From contig OZ245876.1 of NCBI GenBank assembly GCA_965229445.1, forward strand, positions 992,001-1,056,000: 64,000 nt of DNA. Reading direction: 5' to 3'. This DNA comes from Owenweeksia sp965229445. Its GTDB lineage: Bacteria; Bacteroidota; Bacteroidia; Flavobacteriales; Schleiferiaceae. This document shows, in pieces, positions 7,850 through 16,853 of the stretch. Below the pieces are notes generated by a model, which saw nothing but the letters and a program-made list of their open reading frames with translations, was not told where the DNA came from and searched no databases. Positions within the stretch are counted from its first letter, which is position 1. Every line of letters begins with the position of its first letter. Both the position numbers and the translations under genes were made by a program.

Positions 7850-8842
7850 ATGGCAATCTTAAACTTCCAAAAGCCTGATCAAATCATAATGAATCATGCT
7901 TCAGAGACTGAAGGTCAATTTGAATTCAGACCTCTGGAGCCCGGTTACGGTCTTACGGTTGGTAATGCCCTGCGCAGAGTTCTGCTTTCCTCTCTGGAAG
8001 GTTTTTCTCTAACCTCTGTGCGTATTGAAGGAGTTGAGCATGAATTCTCTACCATTAAAGGAGTAGTTGAAGATGTAACAGAAATCGTACTTAACCTTAA
8101 GCAAGTACGTTTCAAGCGTCAGATTGAAGATCAAGAAGAAGAGAAAGTTAGTATCAGCATCAGTGGTCAGGAAAAATTGACCGCTGGCGATCTGGGAAAA
8201 TTTGTTTCCGCTTTTCAGGTTCTGAATCCAGACCAGGTGATCTGTAATATGGATCCTACGGTGAAACTTGAATTGGAGCTTACTATTGAGAAAGGTCGTG
8301 GGTACGTTCCTGCCGAGGAAAACAAGAAGAGCAATGCCGCCCTGGGAACCATTTTTATGGATTCCATCTATACGCCTATCAAAAATGTGAAGTATAGCAT
8401 TGAGAACTATCGGGTAGAGCAGAAGACGGATTATGAGAAACTAATTATGGAGATTACTACCGATGGTAGTATCCATCCAAAAAAGGCACTTACTGAAGCG
8501 GCTAAGATTCTCATTCATCACTTTATGTTGGTAAGCGACGAGAAAATTAGCATGGAAGATCAGAAATCCGCCGAGGCTGATAACTATGATGAAGAGATTC
8601 TTCATATGCGTCAGTTGCTTAAAACCAAGTTGGTAGATATGGATCTTTCAGTACGTGCATTAAACTGCCTTAAGGCTGCTGAGGTTGAGACGCTAGGTGA
8701 TCTTGTGACTTACACCAAAAGCGACCTCATGAAGTTCCGCAATTTTGGTAAGAAATCACTTACTGAGCTTGACGAATTGGTAGAAGGTAAGGGTCTCCAT
8801 TTCGGTATGGATATCTCTAAATATAAACTGGATAAGGAATAA
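7850..8842 (+). CDS. rpoA: DNA-directed RNA polymerase subunit alpha
   Basis: The alpha subunit dimerises to start polymerase assembly and its C-terminal domain contacts UP elements and activators. The 330-residue protein has the N-terminal domain with FEFRPLEPGYGLTVGNALRR (about residues 24-43) and a C-terminal domain from about 245 with LLKTKLVDMDLSVRALNCLK and RNFGKKSLTELDELV, the helix-hairpin-helix DNA-binding part. It lies between rpsD and rplQ. Confidence 0.97.
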   Translation: MAILNFQKPDQIIMNHASETEGQFEFRPLEPGYGLTVGNALRRVLLSSLEGFSLTSVRIEGVEHEFSTIKGVVEDVTEIVLNLKQVRFKRQIEDQEEEKVSISISGQEKLTAGDLGKFVSAFQVLNPDQVICNMDPTVKLELELTIEKGRGYVPAEENKKSNAALGTIFMDSIYTPIKNVKYSIENYRVEQKTDYEKLIMEITTDGSIHPKKALTEAAKILIHHFMLVSDEKISMEDQKSAEADNYDEEILHMRQLLKTKLVDMDLSVRALNCLKAAEVETLGDLVTYTKSDLMKFRNFGKKSLTELDELVEGKGLHFGMDISKYKLDKE

Positions 8843-8848
8843 GGTCTG

Positions 8849-9460
8849 ATGAGACACGGAAAGAAATTCAACCACTTAGGGCGTACTGCTGCGCATCGTA
8901 AAGCGATGTTGGCCAATATGGCTTCTTCGCTGATAGAACACAAGCGCATCAATACAACTTTGGCCAAAGCCAAAGCCCTAAAACAATATGTAGAACCACT
9001 AATCACCAAGTCTAAAGATGACACTACGCACAGCAGAAGAGTTGTGTTTGGATATCTGCAGAATAAGAATGCGGTTAGTGAACTTTTTAGAGAGGTAGCA
9101 GATAAGGTTGGCGACCGACCAGGAGGATATACCCGAATAATTAAAACCGGGAACCGATTGGGTGACAATGCAGAAATGTGCATGATTGAGTTGGTAGATT
9201 TTAATGATCTATACTCCAATGCTGCTGACACTAAGAAGTCTAAGAAACGCCGTAGCAGAAGAGGATCTGGCAACAAAAGCTCAGAGTCTAAGCAGGAGGA
9301 GTCAGCGGTAGTTGATGCACCGGCAGAAGAGGTAGAAGCTAAAGCTGCGGAGGAATCAACGGAAGAAGCGGTGGCCGAAACCAAGGCTGAAGAAACTAAT
9401 GATGAGCCCAAAGCGGAAAAGAAAGAAGAGGAATCAAATGACGAAGAGAAGAAGGGCTGA
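8849..9460 (+). CDS. rplQ: 50S ribosomal protein L17 with long acidic C-terminal tail
   Basis: Residues 1 to about 125 are a normal L17 (MRHGKKFNHLGRTAAHRKAML at the start, then RPGGYTRIIKTGNRLGDNAEM), which sits near the exit tunnel. After a basic patch (KKSKKRRSRRGSG) comes a roughly 65-residue tail almost entirely of Glu, Ala, Lys, Ser and Thr. Canonical L17 is about 120-130 residues. Extended L17 is seen in Bacteroidota, but the tail has no function I know. The gene ends the operon just before a strong terminator. Confidence 0.95.
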   Translation: MRHGKKFNHLGRTAAHRKAMLANMASSLIEHKRINTTLAKAKALKQYVEPLITKSKDDTTHSRRVVFGYLQNKNAVSELFREVADKVGDRPGGYTRIIKTGNRLGDNAEMCMIELVDFNDLYSNAADTKKSKKRRSRRGSGNKSSESKQEESAVVDAPAEEVEAKAAEESTEEAVAETKAEETNDEPKAEKKEEESNDEEKKG

Positions 9461-9490
9461 TCATTGTATTTTATTGGACGAACATTTGAA

Positions 9491-9528
9491 AAAGGATAAG
9501 AACTATTGGTTCTTATCCTTTTTTTTTG
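9491..9528 (+). terminator. Rho-independent terminator of the ribosomal operon
   Basis: A perfect 13-bp inverted repeat (9491-9503 with 9509-9521), a 5-nt loop and then a T run through 9527. It sits 30 nt after rplQ and upstream of the preferred carA start, separating the alpha operon from carA-eno-gltA. Confidence 0.93.
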
Positions 9529-9565
9529 ATTGCAAGCGTTTCACAAGCTAATTTTGAAAACTGAT

Positions 9566-10681
9566 ATGGCGAGAATAAATTCTAAAAAAGCACTAATCAT
9601 GCTCCAGGATGGTAGCATCTTTTGGGGCCGCTCAGTAGGCCTTGACGGGGAGGCTACTGGAGAGGTCTGTTTTAATACGGGCATGACCGGTTATCAGGAA
9701 ATTTTTACTGACCCAAGTTATTTTGGTCAAATAATGGTGACTACCACGCCGCATATTGGGAATTATGGGGCAAAAGAAGAGGAAGTAGAGTCAGATTCAA
9801 TTAAGATAGCTGGTTTGGTATGTCGAAATTTTAGCCAATATTATAGTCGCCCCGGTGCTAATGAATCTCTGTTTAACTATTTTGAGCGGCAGAATAAGGT
9901 GGTGATTAGTGAAGTGGATACCAGAGCTCTTGTAAGACATATTCGCGATAAGGGTGCCATGAATGCGATTATTTCTACCAATACAGAGGATATAGAAGCC
10001 TTGAAAGAGAAGTTGGCGAGAGTTCCATCGATGGAAGGTCTGGAGCTGTCGAGTAAAGTATCAACTTCTGAAGCTTATTTCTTTGGTGAACCCGATGCTG
10101 AGCATAAAATTGCGGTGCTTGATCTGGGTGTAAAACGAAATATCCTGAGGCATTTTGCCAAAAGGAATGCCTATATGCAGGTGTTTCCAATGCGAACTGC
10201 ACTTAAGGATATTCTCGACTGGCAGCCAGATGCTTTGTTCGTAGCAAACGGACCGGGGGATCCAGCAGCGATGTCGGATACAATTGAGTTAGTAAAAGAA
10301 TTTATGAAGGTTGGGTTACCCGTTTTTGGAATATGTTTGGGTCACCAGCTGATCGCTCTGGCGAACGGCCTGGGCACCTATAAAATGTTCACTGGTCATC
10401 GTGGTATTAACCACCCGGTGAAAAACCTTGAGACGGGAAAAGGTGAAATTACTACTCAGAATCATGGGTTTGTTGTGAAAATGGAAGATGTTGAAGCCCA
10501 TGAAGCCTTAGACCTCACCCATATACATCTTAATGATCAAACAGTGGCAGGAATGCGCGTCAAGGATAAACCTATTTATAGTGTGCAATTTCATCCTGAA
10601 GCTTATCCCGGACCACATGATTCCGAGTACCTATTCGATGATTTTATAGAATTGATTAAGCATCATAAAAACAACCAATAA
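9566..10681 (+). CDS. carA: Carbamoyl-phosphate synthase small (glutaminase) subunit
   Basis: CarA hydrolyses glutamine and passes ammonia to CarB for carbamoyl phosphate, the entry to arginine and pyrimidine synthesis. The 371-residue product has the CarA N-terminal domain (FNTGMTGYQEIFTDPSY) and a class I amidotransferase domain with the nucleophile elbow FGICLGHQL and the His-Glu pair in VQFHPEAYPGPHD. An in-frame TTG at 9530 would add 12 residues but overlaps the terminator, so ATG 9566 is chosen. Its TAA overlaps the eno ATG (10679-10683). carB is not in the window. Confidence 0.95.
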   Translation: MARINSKKALIMLQDGSIFWGRSVGLDGEATGEVCFNTGMTGYQEIFTDPSYFGQIMVTTTPHIGNYGAKEEEVESDSIKIAGLVCRNFSQYYSRPGANESLFNYFERQNKVVISEVDTRALVRHIRDKGAMNAIISTNTEDIEALKEKLARVPSMEGLELSSKVSTSEAYFFGEPDAEHKIAVLDLGVKRNILRHFAKRNAYMQVFPMRTALKDILDWQPDALFVANGPGDPAAMSDTIELVKEFMKVGLPVFGICLGHQLIALANGLGTYKMFTGHRGINHPVKNLETGKGEITTQNHGFVVKMEDVEAHEALDLTHIHLNDQTVAGMRVKDKPIYSVQFHPEAYPGPHDSEYLFDDFIELIKHHKNNQ

Positions 10682-11967
10682 TGGCAATAATTGCTGGGAT
10701 TCACGCCCGCCAAATCCTTGACAGTAGGGGAAACCCCACCGTAGAATGCGACATATTTACAGATTCTGGCCACATGGGAAGGGCCGCTGTACCAAGTGGA
10801 GCTTCCACTGGTATTCATGAAGCGGTAGAGCTTCGTGATGGTGATGAGCATCAGTATATGGGAAAAGGGGTTCTGCAAGCAGTCTCCAACATCAATGAAG
10901 CTATTGCCGAAGAAATTCTCGGAATGGATGTTTCCGATCAGGCAGGCATAGATCATGCTATGATCAACTTAGATGGCTCTGAAAATAAAGGAAACCTCGG
11001 TGCGAATGCCATGCTGGCGGTCTCTTTGGCGGTGGCCAAAGCGGCAGCTACCGTGCATGGTCAAACCCTGTTTAATTACGTAGGTGGGGTTAACGCCCGC
11101 ACTATGCCGGTGCCCATGATGAATATCCTAAACGGGGGCGAGCACGCTGACAATGCCATAGATTTTCAAGAGTTTATGGTGATGCCTTTCGGTGCCGCAA
11201 GCTTTGAAGAAGGTCTCCGTATGGGAACCGAAATTTTTCATAACTTAAAAAAGGTTCTACAGGATAAAGGTTATAGCACCAACGTAGGTGATGAAGGTGG
11301 TTTCGCACCTAATATTCAGTCTAACGAGGAAGCGATAGAAACCGTGCTGGTGGCCATTGAAAAAGCAGGTTATAAGCCAGGTGAGGATGTCTGGATTACC
11401 ATGGATGCTGCGGCCACAGAGTTTTATGATTCTGAAAAAGGCGTATACAAAATAGCCAGTGCTGGTAAAGAACTTAGTGGGGATGAAATGATTGCCTTCT
11501 GGAAGGATTGGGTAAGTAAATACCCTATTATCTCTATTGAAGATGGCTTAGCCGAGGACGATTGGGAGTCGTGGGCTAAACTTACTGAGCAGATGGGTGA
11601 GGAGGTTCAGTTGGTTGGTGATGATTTGTTCGTAACCAACGAAAAAAGATTGGTAAGAGGAATTGAACAAGGTGTAGGGAATTCTGTTTTAATAAAAGTA
11701 AATCAGATTGGAACCCTCACGGAAACAATTAATACGGTTCAAAAAGCGCAATCTAATGGTTATACCTGTGTGATGAGCCACCGTTCGGGTGAAACCGAAG
11801 ATAGTACTATTGCTGACTTGGCCGTAGCGCTCAATTGTGGTCAGATTAAGACCGGTTCTGCCTCGCGCAGCGATAGGATTGCCAAGTATAATCAGCTTTT
11901 GCGCATTGAAGAAATGCTCGGAGAAACGGCAGTTTACCCGGGTAAGAGTTTCAAATACATTAAATAG
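10681..11967 (+). CDS. eno: Enolase
   Basis: Enolase converts 2-phosphoglycerate to phosphoenolpyruvate in glycolysis. The 428-residue protein has family landmarks in order: IHARQILDSRGNPTVE, the mobile loop VPSGASTGIHEA, metal-ligand regions TMDAAATEFY, SIEDGLAEDDW and LVGDDLFVTN, and the signature LIKVNQIGTLTET with SHRSGETED. It is translationally coupled to carA (TAATG) and precedes gltA by 11 nt. The product of gpmI at 40237 supplies its substrate. Confidence 0.97.
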   Translation: MAIIAGIHARQILDSRGNPTVECDIFTDSGHMGRAAVPSGASTGIHEAVELRDGDEHQYMGKGVLQAVSNINEAIAEEILGMDVSDQAGIDHAMINLDGSENKGNLGANAMLAVSLAVAKAAATVHGQTLFNYVGGVNARTMPVPMMNILNGGEHADNAIDFQEFMVMPFGAASFEEGLRMGTEIFHNLKKVLQDKGYSTNVGDEGGFAPNIQSNEEAIETVLVAIEKAGYKPGEDVWITMDAAATEFYDSEKGVYKIASAGKELSGDEMIAFWKDWVSKYPIISIEDGLAEDDWESWAKLTEQMGEEVQLVGDDLFVTNEKRLVRGIEQGVGNSVLIKVNQIGTLTETINTVQKAQSNGYTCVMSHRSGETEDSTIADLAVALNCGQIKTGSASRSDRIAKYNQLLRIEEMLGETAVYPGKSFKYIK

Positions 11968-11978
11968 AAGAGTTTGTA

Positions 11979-13283
11979 ATGGAAAAATTGAAAGATCACT
12001 TCCGAACCAAGATAGAAGGAAAGAGGAAGGAAGTAAAGGATTTTGTAGCGGAATATGGAGATACCGTAATAGGAGAAATTAGAATCTCACAGTTGTATGG
12101 CGGTATGCGTGGTATGCAGGCTCTAATTACCGAAACTTCCAAACTGGATACGAGCGAAGGAATTCGGTTTCGCGGTTACAGTATTCCTGAGTTGCAGGAA
12201 AAACTACCGGCTTATCCCGATAATGAACAACCCCTGCCGGAAGGAGTATTTTATCTCATGCTATTTGATGAGATGCCAGACGATGATACCGTCCGTCGTG
12301 TGAGCAATAACTGGGCCCGTAGAGCCCAAATTCCACCGCATGTGTTCAAGGTGATTGATGCTTTGCCCAGCCATACACATCCCATGAATCAATTTGTTTG
12401 TGGAATAATGGCTCTCCGCACCGAGTCGGAATTTAAGAAAGAATACAGCCGCGGCATTTCAAAGAATGATTACTGGGAACCCACCTTTGATGATGCGATG
12501 AATTTAATTGCTCGCCTACCCAGGTTGGCTGCATACATTTATCGGCGGGCCTATCACAATGGCGATCACATAGAGCCGGATCCAAAGTTGGATTGGGCAG
12601 GTAACTTCGCGCATATGTTGGGGTTTGATAATGATGAATTTAAAGAATTGTTACGCCTATACATGACGATTCATTCAGATCATGAAGGAGGTAATGTATC
12701 AGCACATGCTATACATTTGGTTGGTTCCGCCCTGGGCGATGCATATCAGGCGTTCGCAGCAGGGATGAATGGTTTGGCTGGTCCATTGCATGGCCTCGCT
12801 AATCAGGAAGTGATTCGCTGGATATTCCAAATGAGAGATGAATTGGGTGGAGGACTGCCTTCCAAGGAGCAAATTGAAAACTATGTTCGGAGGACCTTGA
12901 ACGAAGGAAAAGTTATTCCGGGATATGGACATGCGGTACTAAGAAAAACAGATCCGCGATACACCGCTCAGAGAGAGTTTGCCATGAAGCATATGCCGCA
13001 TGACGAGCTATTTCAGATTGTGAGTCGTATTTATGAAGTGGTTCCTGACATCTTGAAAGAAACCGGCAAGGTGAAAAACCCATGGCCCAATGTTGATGCC
13101 CACTCAGGTCAGTTGCTGATGCACTATGGTTTAACCCAATATGATTTCTATACGGTTTTATTTGGGGTTAGCCGTGCTTTGGGTACGCTTTCAAGTCTTA
13201 TTTGGGATCGTGCATTAGGATTCCCTCTAGAAAGACCGGGTAGTACCACCACAGAATTGCTGAAACAAGAGTTTAGTAAATAG
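11979..13283 (+). CDS. gltA: Citrate synthase, mitochondrial/eukaryote-like type
   Basis: Condenses acetyl-CoA and oxaloacetate to citrate, opening the TCA cycle. The catalytic residues are visible: His271 in GPLHGLANQE, His318 in PGYGHAVLRK and Asp373 in NPWPNVDAHSG. These stretches, with TIHSDHEGGNVSAH and VLFGVSRALG, match the mammalian mitochondrial enzyme as I remember it much more closely than the hexameric E. coli GltA. The length of 434 also fits the dimeric mitochondrial type. It is the last gene of carA-eno-gltA and is followed by a strong terminator. Confidence 0.95.
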   Translation: MEKLKDHFRTKIEGKRKEVKDFVAEYGDTVIGEIRISQLYGGMRGMQALITETSKLDTSEGIRFRGYSIPELQEKLPAYPDNEQPLPEGVFYLMLFDEMPDDDTVRRVSNNWARRAQIPPHVFKVIDALPSHTHPMNQFVCGIMALRTESEFKKEYSRGISKNDYWEPTFDDAMNLIARLPRLAAYIYRRAYHNGDHIEPDPKLDWAGNFAHMLGFDNDEFKELLRLYMTIHSDHEGGNVSAHAIHLVGSALGDAYQAFAAGMNGLAGPLHGLANQEVIRWIFQMRDELGGGLPSKEQIENYVRRTLNEGKVIPGYGHAVLRKTDPRYTAQREFAMKHMPHDELFQIVSRIYEVVPDILKETGKVKNPWPNVDAHSGQLLMHYGLTQYDFYTVLFGVSRALGTLSSLIWDRALGFPLERPGSTTTELLKQEFSK

Positions 13284-13301
13284 GACATAAGATTTATATG
13301 C

Positions 13302-13337
13302 AAAAGGTCGCTAGTAGTTTACTGGCGACCTTTTTCT
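13302..13337 (+). terminator. Terminator after carA-eno-gltA
   Basis: A 15-bp stem with one G-T wobble (13302-13316 with 13320-13334) and a 3-nt loop. The 3' arm ends in a T run. It lies 18 nt after the gltA stop. Confidence 0.92.
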
Positions 13338-13420
13338 ATGTTAAAGCTTGGAAAAATACCTTAATCCTCGGATGGAAAAAATCACCATCTAATCTTCTTC
13401 TCATTTAAAATAATTACTAG

Positions 13421-13428
13421 TATCTTTG
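13421..13428 (+). promoter_or_regulatory. Bacteroidota -7 box, rpsA promoter
   Basis: TATCTTTG matches the TAnnTTTG -7 consensus exactly and is followed by a C/T-rich start region. No good TTG -33 element is present at the usual distance. It leaves a leader of about 110 nt before the rpsA ATG at 13546, long enough for translational feedback, though I could not identify a specific structure. Confidence 0.6.
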
Positions 13429-13545
13429 CAGCCCTTTTTTCGCGGAATCCAAGGTGCGATGAAGGCTTGTAAATCAAATATTTAACATCTTTCGTTACCC
13501 CGTTCCTTAAAACCTTGACGGAGACGAAATACAAATTGATTCTGC

Positions 13546-15672
13546 ATGTCAGAAGAAAACAAAAAAGAGGCCGAAGCTAAAAAGGCGGAGACCACTGCTA
13601 AAAGCACTTCCAAAGAAGTGAAGAAAACTGCTGAAAAAACTAAAGCCAAAGCTGCTAAGGTTGACCTACCGGAACCTGTTGATCAGGAGATTGAAAAGGC
13701 GGAAGAAAAAGCGGAAGCTAAGGTGGAAGAAAGCAAGGCTGAAGTGACCGAAACTCCCAAAACAGAATTGGCAGAAACCAATGCTGATGCTACTTCAGAA
13801 GAAACTCCTGCAGAGGAAATCAAAGAAGAAATTAAGACCGAAGCTGCTGCCCCTGTCGAAGCAAGTCCTGCTGAGCCTGTCGAAGCAGAGCCTGTCGAAG
13901 CAGAGCCTGTCGAAGCAGAGTTTGACTGGGAAGAATTTGAGTATGGCCTTAAATCCAGAACAAAAAAGGAAAGAGACGAGCTTACTGCACTTTACGAAGA
14001 AACCATCACCAGCATTGATGAGCATACGGTTACCGAAGGGAAGATCATTAACATGACTGACCGTGAGGTAATCGTAGATATAGGTTATAAATCGGAGGGA
14101 GTTATCTCTCTCAATGAATTCCGCTACAACCCTGATCTCAAAATCGGCGACGAAGTTGAGGTGTTGGTTGACAAGCAGGAAGACAAGGAAGGCCAATTGG
14201 TTCTTTCACATAGAAAAGCCCGCGCTATTAAAGCCTGGGATCGTGTAAATGTTGCTTTCGATAATGAGGAGGTAGTTAACGGATATGTTAAATGCCGTAC
14301 CAAAGGTGGTATGATCGTTGACGTATTTGGTATTGAGGCCTTCTTACCTGGTTCACAGATAGATGTGAAGCCAATTAGAGATTATGATGCCTATGTAGAT
14401 AAGACCATGGAATTTAAGGTGGTTAAAATTAACCATGAATTCAAGAACGTGGTGGTGTCTCATAAAGCCCTAATTGAAGAAGATCTGGAAGAACAGAAGA
14501 AGGAAATCATCGGTAAGCTGGAAAAAGGTCAGGTGCTGGAAGGAGTGGTGAAAAACATTACTTCATACGGTGTCTTTATCGATCTGGGTGGTGTTGATGG
14601 TTTGGTACATATTACCGACCTGAGTTGGAGCCGTATCAACCATCCTTCTGAGGTAGTTGAGCTCGATCAGAAACTGAATGTGGTAATTCTTGATTTTGAT
14701 GAGGATAAGACTCGAATTCAATTAGGATTGAAGCAACTGGAAGCGCACCCATGGGATAACCTTGATAAGGAACTTTCAGTTGGTGATAAGATAAAAGGTA
14801 AAGTAGTAGTACTTGCCGACTATGGAGCTTTTATTGAAATAATTCCTGGTGTGGAAGGCTTAATTCACGTGAGTGAGATGAGTTGGAGTACGCACCTTCG
14901 CAGTGCACAGGATTTCATGAAAGTAGGAGACGAAGTAGAAGCGGTAGTGCTTACACTTGATAGAGAGGAGCGCAAGATGTCTCTCGGCGTTAAGCAAATG
15001 ACTCCTGATCCATGGACAGACATCACTTCTCGTTATCCTTTAGGGTCTCAACATAAAGGAACCGTTCGCAACTTCACCAATTTTGGTGTCTTTGTAGAGC
15101 TCGAAGAAGGTATTGATGGCTTAATTCATATTTCTGACCTAAGCTGGACCAAGAAGGTGAAGCATCCTAGCGAGTTTACCAGTATTGGTGCTGTGTTAGA
15201 TGTGGTCGTTCTTGATATTGACGTAGAAAACCGTCGCTTGAGCCTTGGTCACAAACAAGTGGAAGAAAACCCTTATGACGTTTATGAAACCCTGTTGGAA
15301 GAGGGAAGCATTGTTGAGGCTAAGGTCACTGAGATAGTAGATAAAGGAGCAGAAATTCTTTTTGAAAATCTCGGTATTGAAGCCTTTGTCCCTGGTCGTC
15401 ATATGGAAAAGGAAGATGGCACCAAGATTGAGAAAGGTGAAGTAACGGACTTTAAGATTATTGAATTCAACAAGGATTCACGTCGTGTGGTAGCTTCTAA
15501 AACGGAGATTCACAAGGCGGTTAAAGCAGAGAAGACTGCCAAAGAGCGTAAGCAAACTAAGCAGGCTGTTAAGAAGATCCAAGGTAATGTTGAGCGATCA
15601 ACACTGGGTGATCTAGATGCTTTAAGTGATCTTAAGAAACAAATGGAGAAAGACGAGAAGTCTGGAGAATAA
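13546..15672 (+). CDS. rpsA: 30S ribosomal protein S1 with long acidic N-terminal extension
   Basis: S1 recruits mRNA to the 30S subunit. From about residue 155 the 708-residue protein shows six S1 (OB-fold) repeats, with repeat cores VDIGYKSEGVIS, VDVFGIEAFLPG, IDLGGVDGLVHITDLSW, IEIIPGVEGLIHVSEMSW, VELEEGIDGLIHISDLSW and ENLGIEAFVPG. Residues 1 to about 140 are a low-complexity Glu/Ala/Lys extension not found in E. coli S1 (557 residues), ending in tandem EPVEA repeats. It is monocistronic, with its own promoter and terminator. In organisms that rarely use Shine-Dalgarno pairing, S1 is expected to matter for initiation. Confidence 0.94.
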   Translation: MSEENKKEAEAKKAETTAKSTSKEVKKTAEKTKAKAAKVDLPEPVDQEIEKAEEKAEAKVEESKAEVTETPKTELAETNADATSEETPAEEIKEEIKTEAAAPVEASPAEPVEAEPVEAEPVEAEFDWEEFEYGLKSRTKKERDELTALYEETITSIDEHTVTEGKIINMTDREVIVDIGYKSEGVISLNEFRYNPDLKIGDEVEVLVDKQEDKEGQLVLSHRKARAIKAWDRVNVAFDNEEVVNGYVKCRTKGGMIVDVFGIEAFLPGSQIDVKPIRDYDAYVDKTMEFKVVKINHEFKNVVVSHKALIEEDLEEQKKEIIGKLEKGQVLEGVVKNITSYGVFIDLGGVDGLVHITDLSWSRINHPSEVVELDQKLNVVILDFDEDKTRIQLGLKQLEAHPWDNLDKELSVGDKIKGKVVVLADYGAFIEIIPGVEGLIHVSEMSWSTHLRSAQDFMKVGDEVEAVVLTLDREERKMSLGVKQMTPDPWTDITSRYPLGSQHKGTVRNFTNFGVFVELEEGIDGLIHISDLSWTKKVKHPSEFTSIGAVLDVVVLDIDVENRRLSLGHKQVEENPYDVYETLLEEGSIVEAKVTEIVDKGAEILFENLGIEAFVPGRHMEKEDGTKIEKGEVTDFKIIEFNKDSRRVVASKTEIHKAVKAEKTAKERKQTKQAVKKIQGNVERSTLGDLDALSDLKKQMEKDEKSGE
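13873..13917 (+). repeat. Three perfect 15-bp tandem repeats inside rpsA
   Basis: The unit GAGCCTGTCGAAGCA occurs three times back to back (13873-13887, 13888-13902, 13903-13917), encoding EPVEA. A partial upstream copy (CCTGTCGAAGCA, 13852-13863) precedes them. Copies are identical at DNA level, which suggests recent slippage or duplication in the S1 N-terminal extension. Copy-number change keeps the frame. Confidence 0.95.
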
Positions 15673-15697
15673 TCCTGACATCTGTCTATATTGATAT

Positions 15698-15728
15698 AAA
15701 ACCCCGGTTCGCTAACCGGGGTTTTTTT
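15698..15728 (+). terminator. Terminator after rpsA
   Basis: A perfect 12-bp stem (15698-15709 with 15714-15725), a CGCT loop and a T run to 15728, located 25 nt after the rpsA stop. Confidence 0.93.
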
Positions 15729-15756
15729 ATTTTCCCATTCTAAAGAATGCTTCCAT

Positions 15757-16848
15757 ATGCTTATATCTGAGATCACCTCTTTTCTGGAACAATTAGCACC
15801 TCCCGCACTGCAGGAACCCTACGATAACTCTGGTTTATTGATAGGCGATCCTCATGCAAGAATCGAGAAGGCCTTGGTTTGCCTTGATGTCACTGAAGAT
15901 ATTATTGATGAGGCCCGAGAGAAAGCTTGTGGATTGATCATTGCCCATCACCCACTAATCTTCTCCGGTATCAAAAGTTTGACTGGAAAGAATTATGTTG
16001 AGCGATGCATAATGTCTGCTATCAAACATAATATTGCGATCTATGCTTTACATACCAACCTGGATAACGTGGAACACGGTGTCAATCAAAACATAGGGGA
16101 GAAGCTGGGAATCAGTCAAATGCAGATACTTCTACCTAAAACTGGGGTGTTAAAAAAACTAGTAAGTTTTGTTCCTCATGATCATACAGAATCCGTTCTC
16201 AACGCAATTTTTCAGGCAGGTGCCGGCCATATCGGAAACTATGATGAATGTAGTTTTAGAGTGGATGGAATGGGCTCTTTCAGAGCCTTGCCAGGCGCCG
16301 ACCCCTTCGTTGGTGAAGTAGGAGGAAGACATACAGAGAAAGAACAGCGGCTCGAAGTAGTGCTTCCGGCCTACCACTTAAAATCTGTGGTGAATGCTTT
16401 AATGGAATCACATCCTTATGAGGAAGTAGCGTATGATGTATATCCGATTGAAAACGCTGCCGTTAAAATTGGCGCGGGCATGATTGGGCAATTAGACTCA
16501 CCCCTGTATAGTATGGATTTTCTTAAGATTGTTAAGGATATTTTCGGAGGGGTGGTGCGACATACCGGGCTGGTAAAAGATCAGGTTCAGAAGATTGCCT
16601 GGTGCGGTGGTTCAGGAAGTTTTCTTCTGGATGCCGCTAAAAAGGCCGGCGCCGATGTATTTATAAGCAGTGATTTCAAGTATCATCAATTCTTTGATGC
16701 GGAGAATGAGCTTATTATAGCGGATATTGGGCACTATGAAAATGAACAGTTCACTATTCCTTTAATAGCTCGCTATCTTCAGGAAAAATTCCCTAATTTT
16801 GCCGTTCTTTTAACGGCGATAGAAACGAACCCAGTTAATTACTTTTAG
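15757..16848 (+). CDS. Nif3/YqfO family dinuclear-metal protein
   Basis: Member of the Nif3 (NIF3-like, GTP cyclohydrolase I type 2) family. The 363-residue length indicates the long form with a PII/CutA-like insertion between two Nif3 halves, as in B. subtilis YqfO. Metal-ligand motifs are visible: IIAHHPLIFSG (about residues 68-78), HTNLDNVEHGVN (about 98-109) and, near the C-terminus, SSDFKYHQFFDA and DIGHYENEQ. The true biochemical role of the family is unsettled. The start lies 28 nt after the rpsA terminator and the gene is 5 nt from the next one. Confidence 0.9.
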   Translation: MLISEITSFLEQLAPPALQEPYDNSGLLIGDPHARIEKALVCLDVTEDIIDEAREKACGLIIAHHPLIFSGIKSLTGKNYVERCIMSAIKHNIAIYALHTNLDNVEHGVNQNIGEKLGISQMQILLPKTGVLKKLVSFVPHDHTESVLNAIFQAGAGHIGNYDECSFRVDGMGSFRALPGADPFVGEVGGRHTEKEQRLEVVLPAYHLKSVVNALMESHPYEEVAYDVYPIENAAVKIGAGMIGQLDSPLYSMDFLKIVKDIFGGVVRHTGLVKDQVQKIAWCGGSGSFLLDAAKKAGADVFISSDFKYHQFFDAENELIIADIGHYENEQFTIPLIARYLQEKFPNFAVLLTAIETNPVNYF

Positions 16849-16853
16849 CCTCT

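Noticed and set aside
8710..9411. 233-codon minus-strand frame over rplQ
   Set aside because: It is the complement of the low-complexity L17 tail and the rpoA end; Ser/Ala-rich with no domain.
9530..9565. TTG start adding 12 residues to CarA
   Set aside because: It lies at the foot of the ribosomal-operon terminator; the ATG at 9566 gives the family N-terminus.
13795..14196. 133-codon minus-strand frame over rpsA
   Set aside because: Antisense to the repetitive S1 extension; its repeats mirror the 15-bp units.
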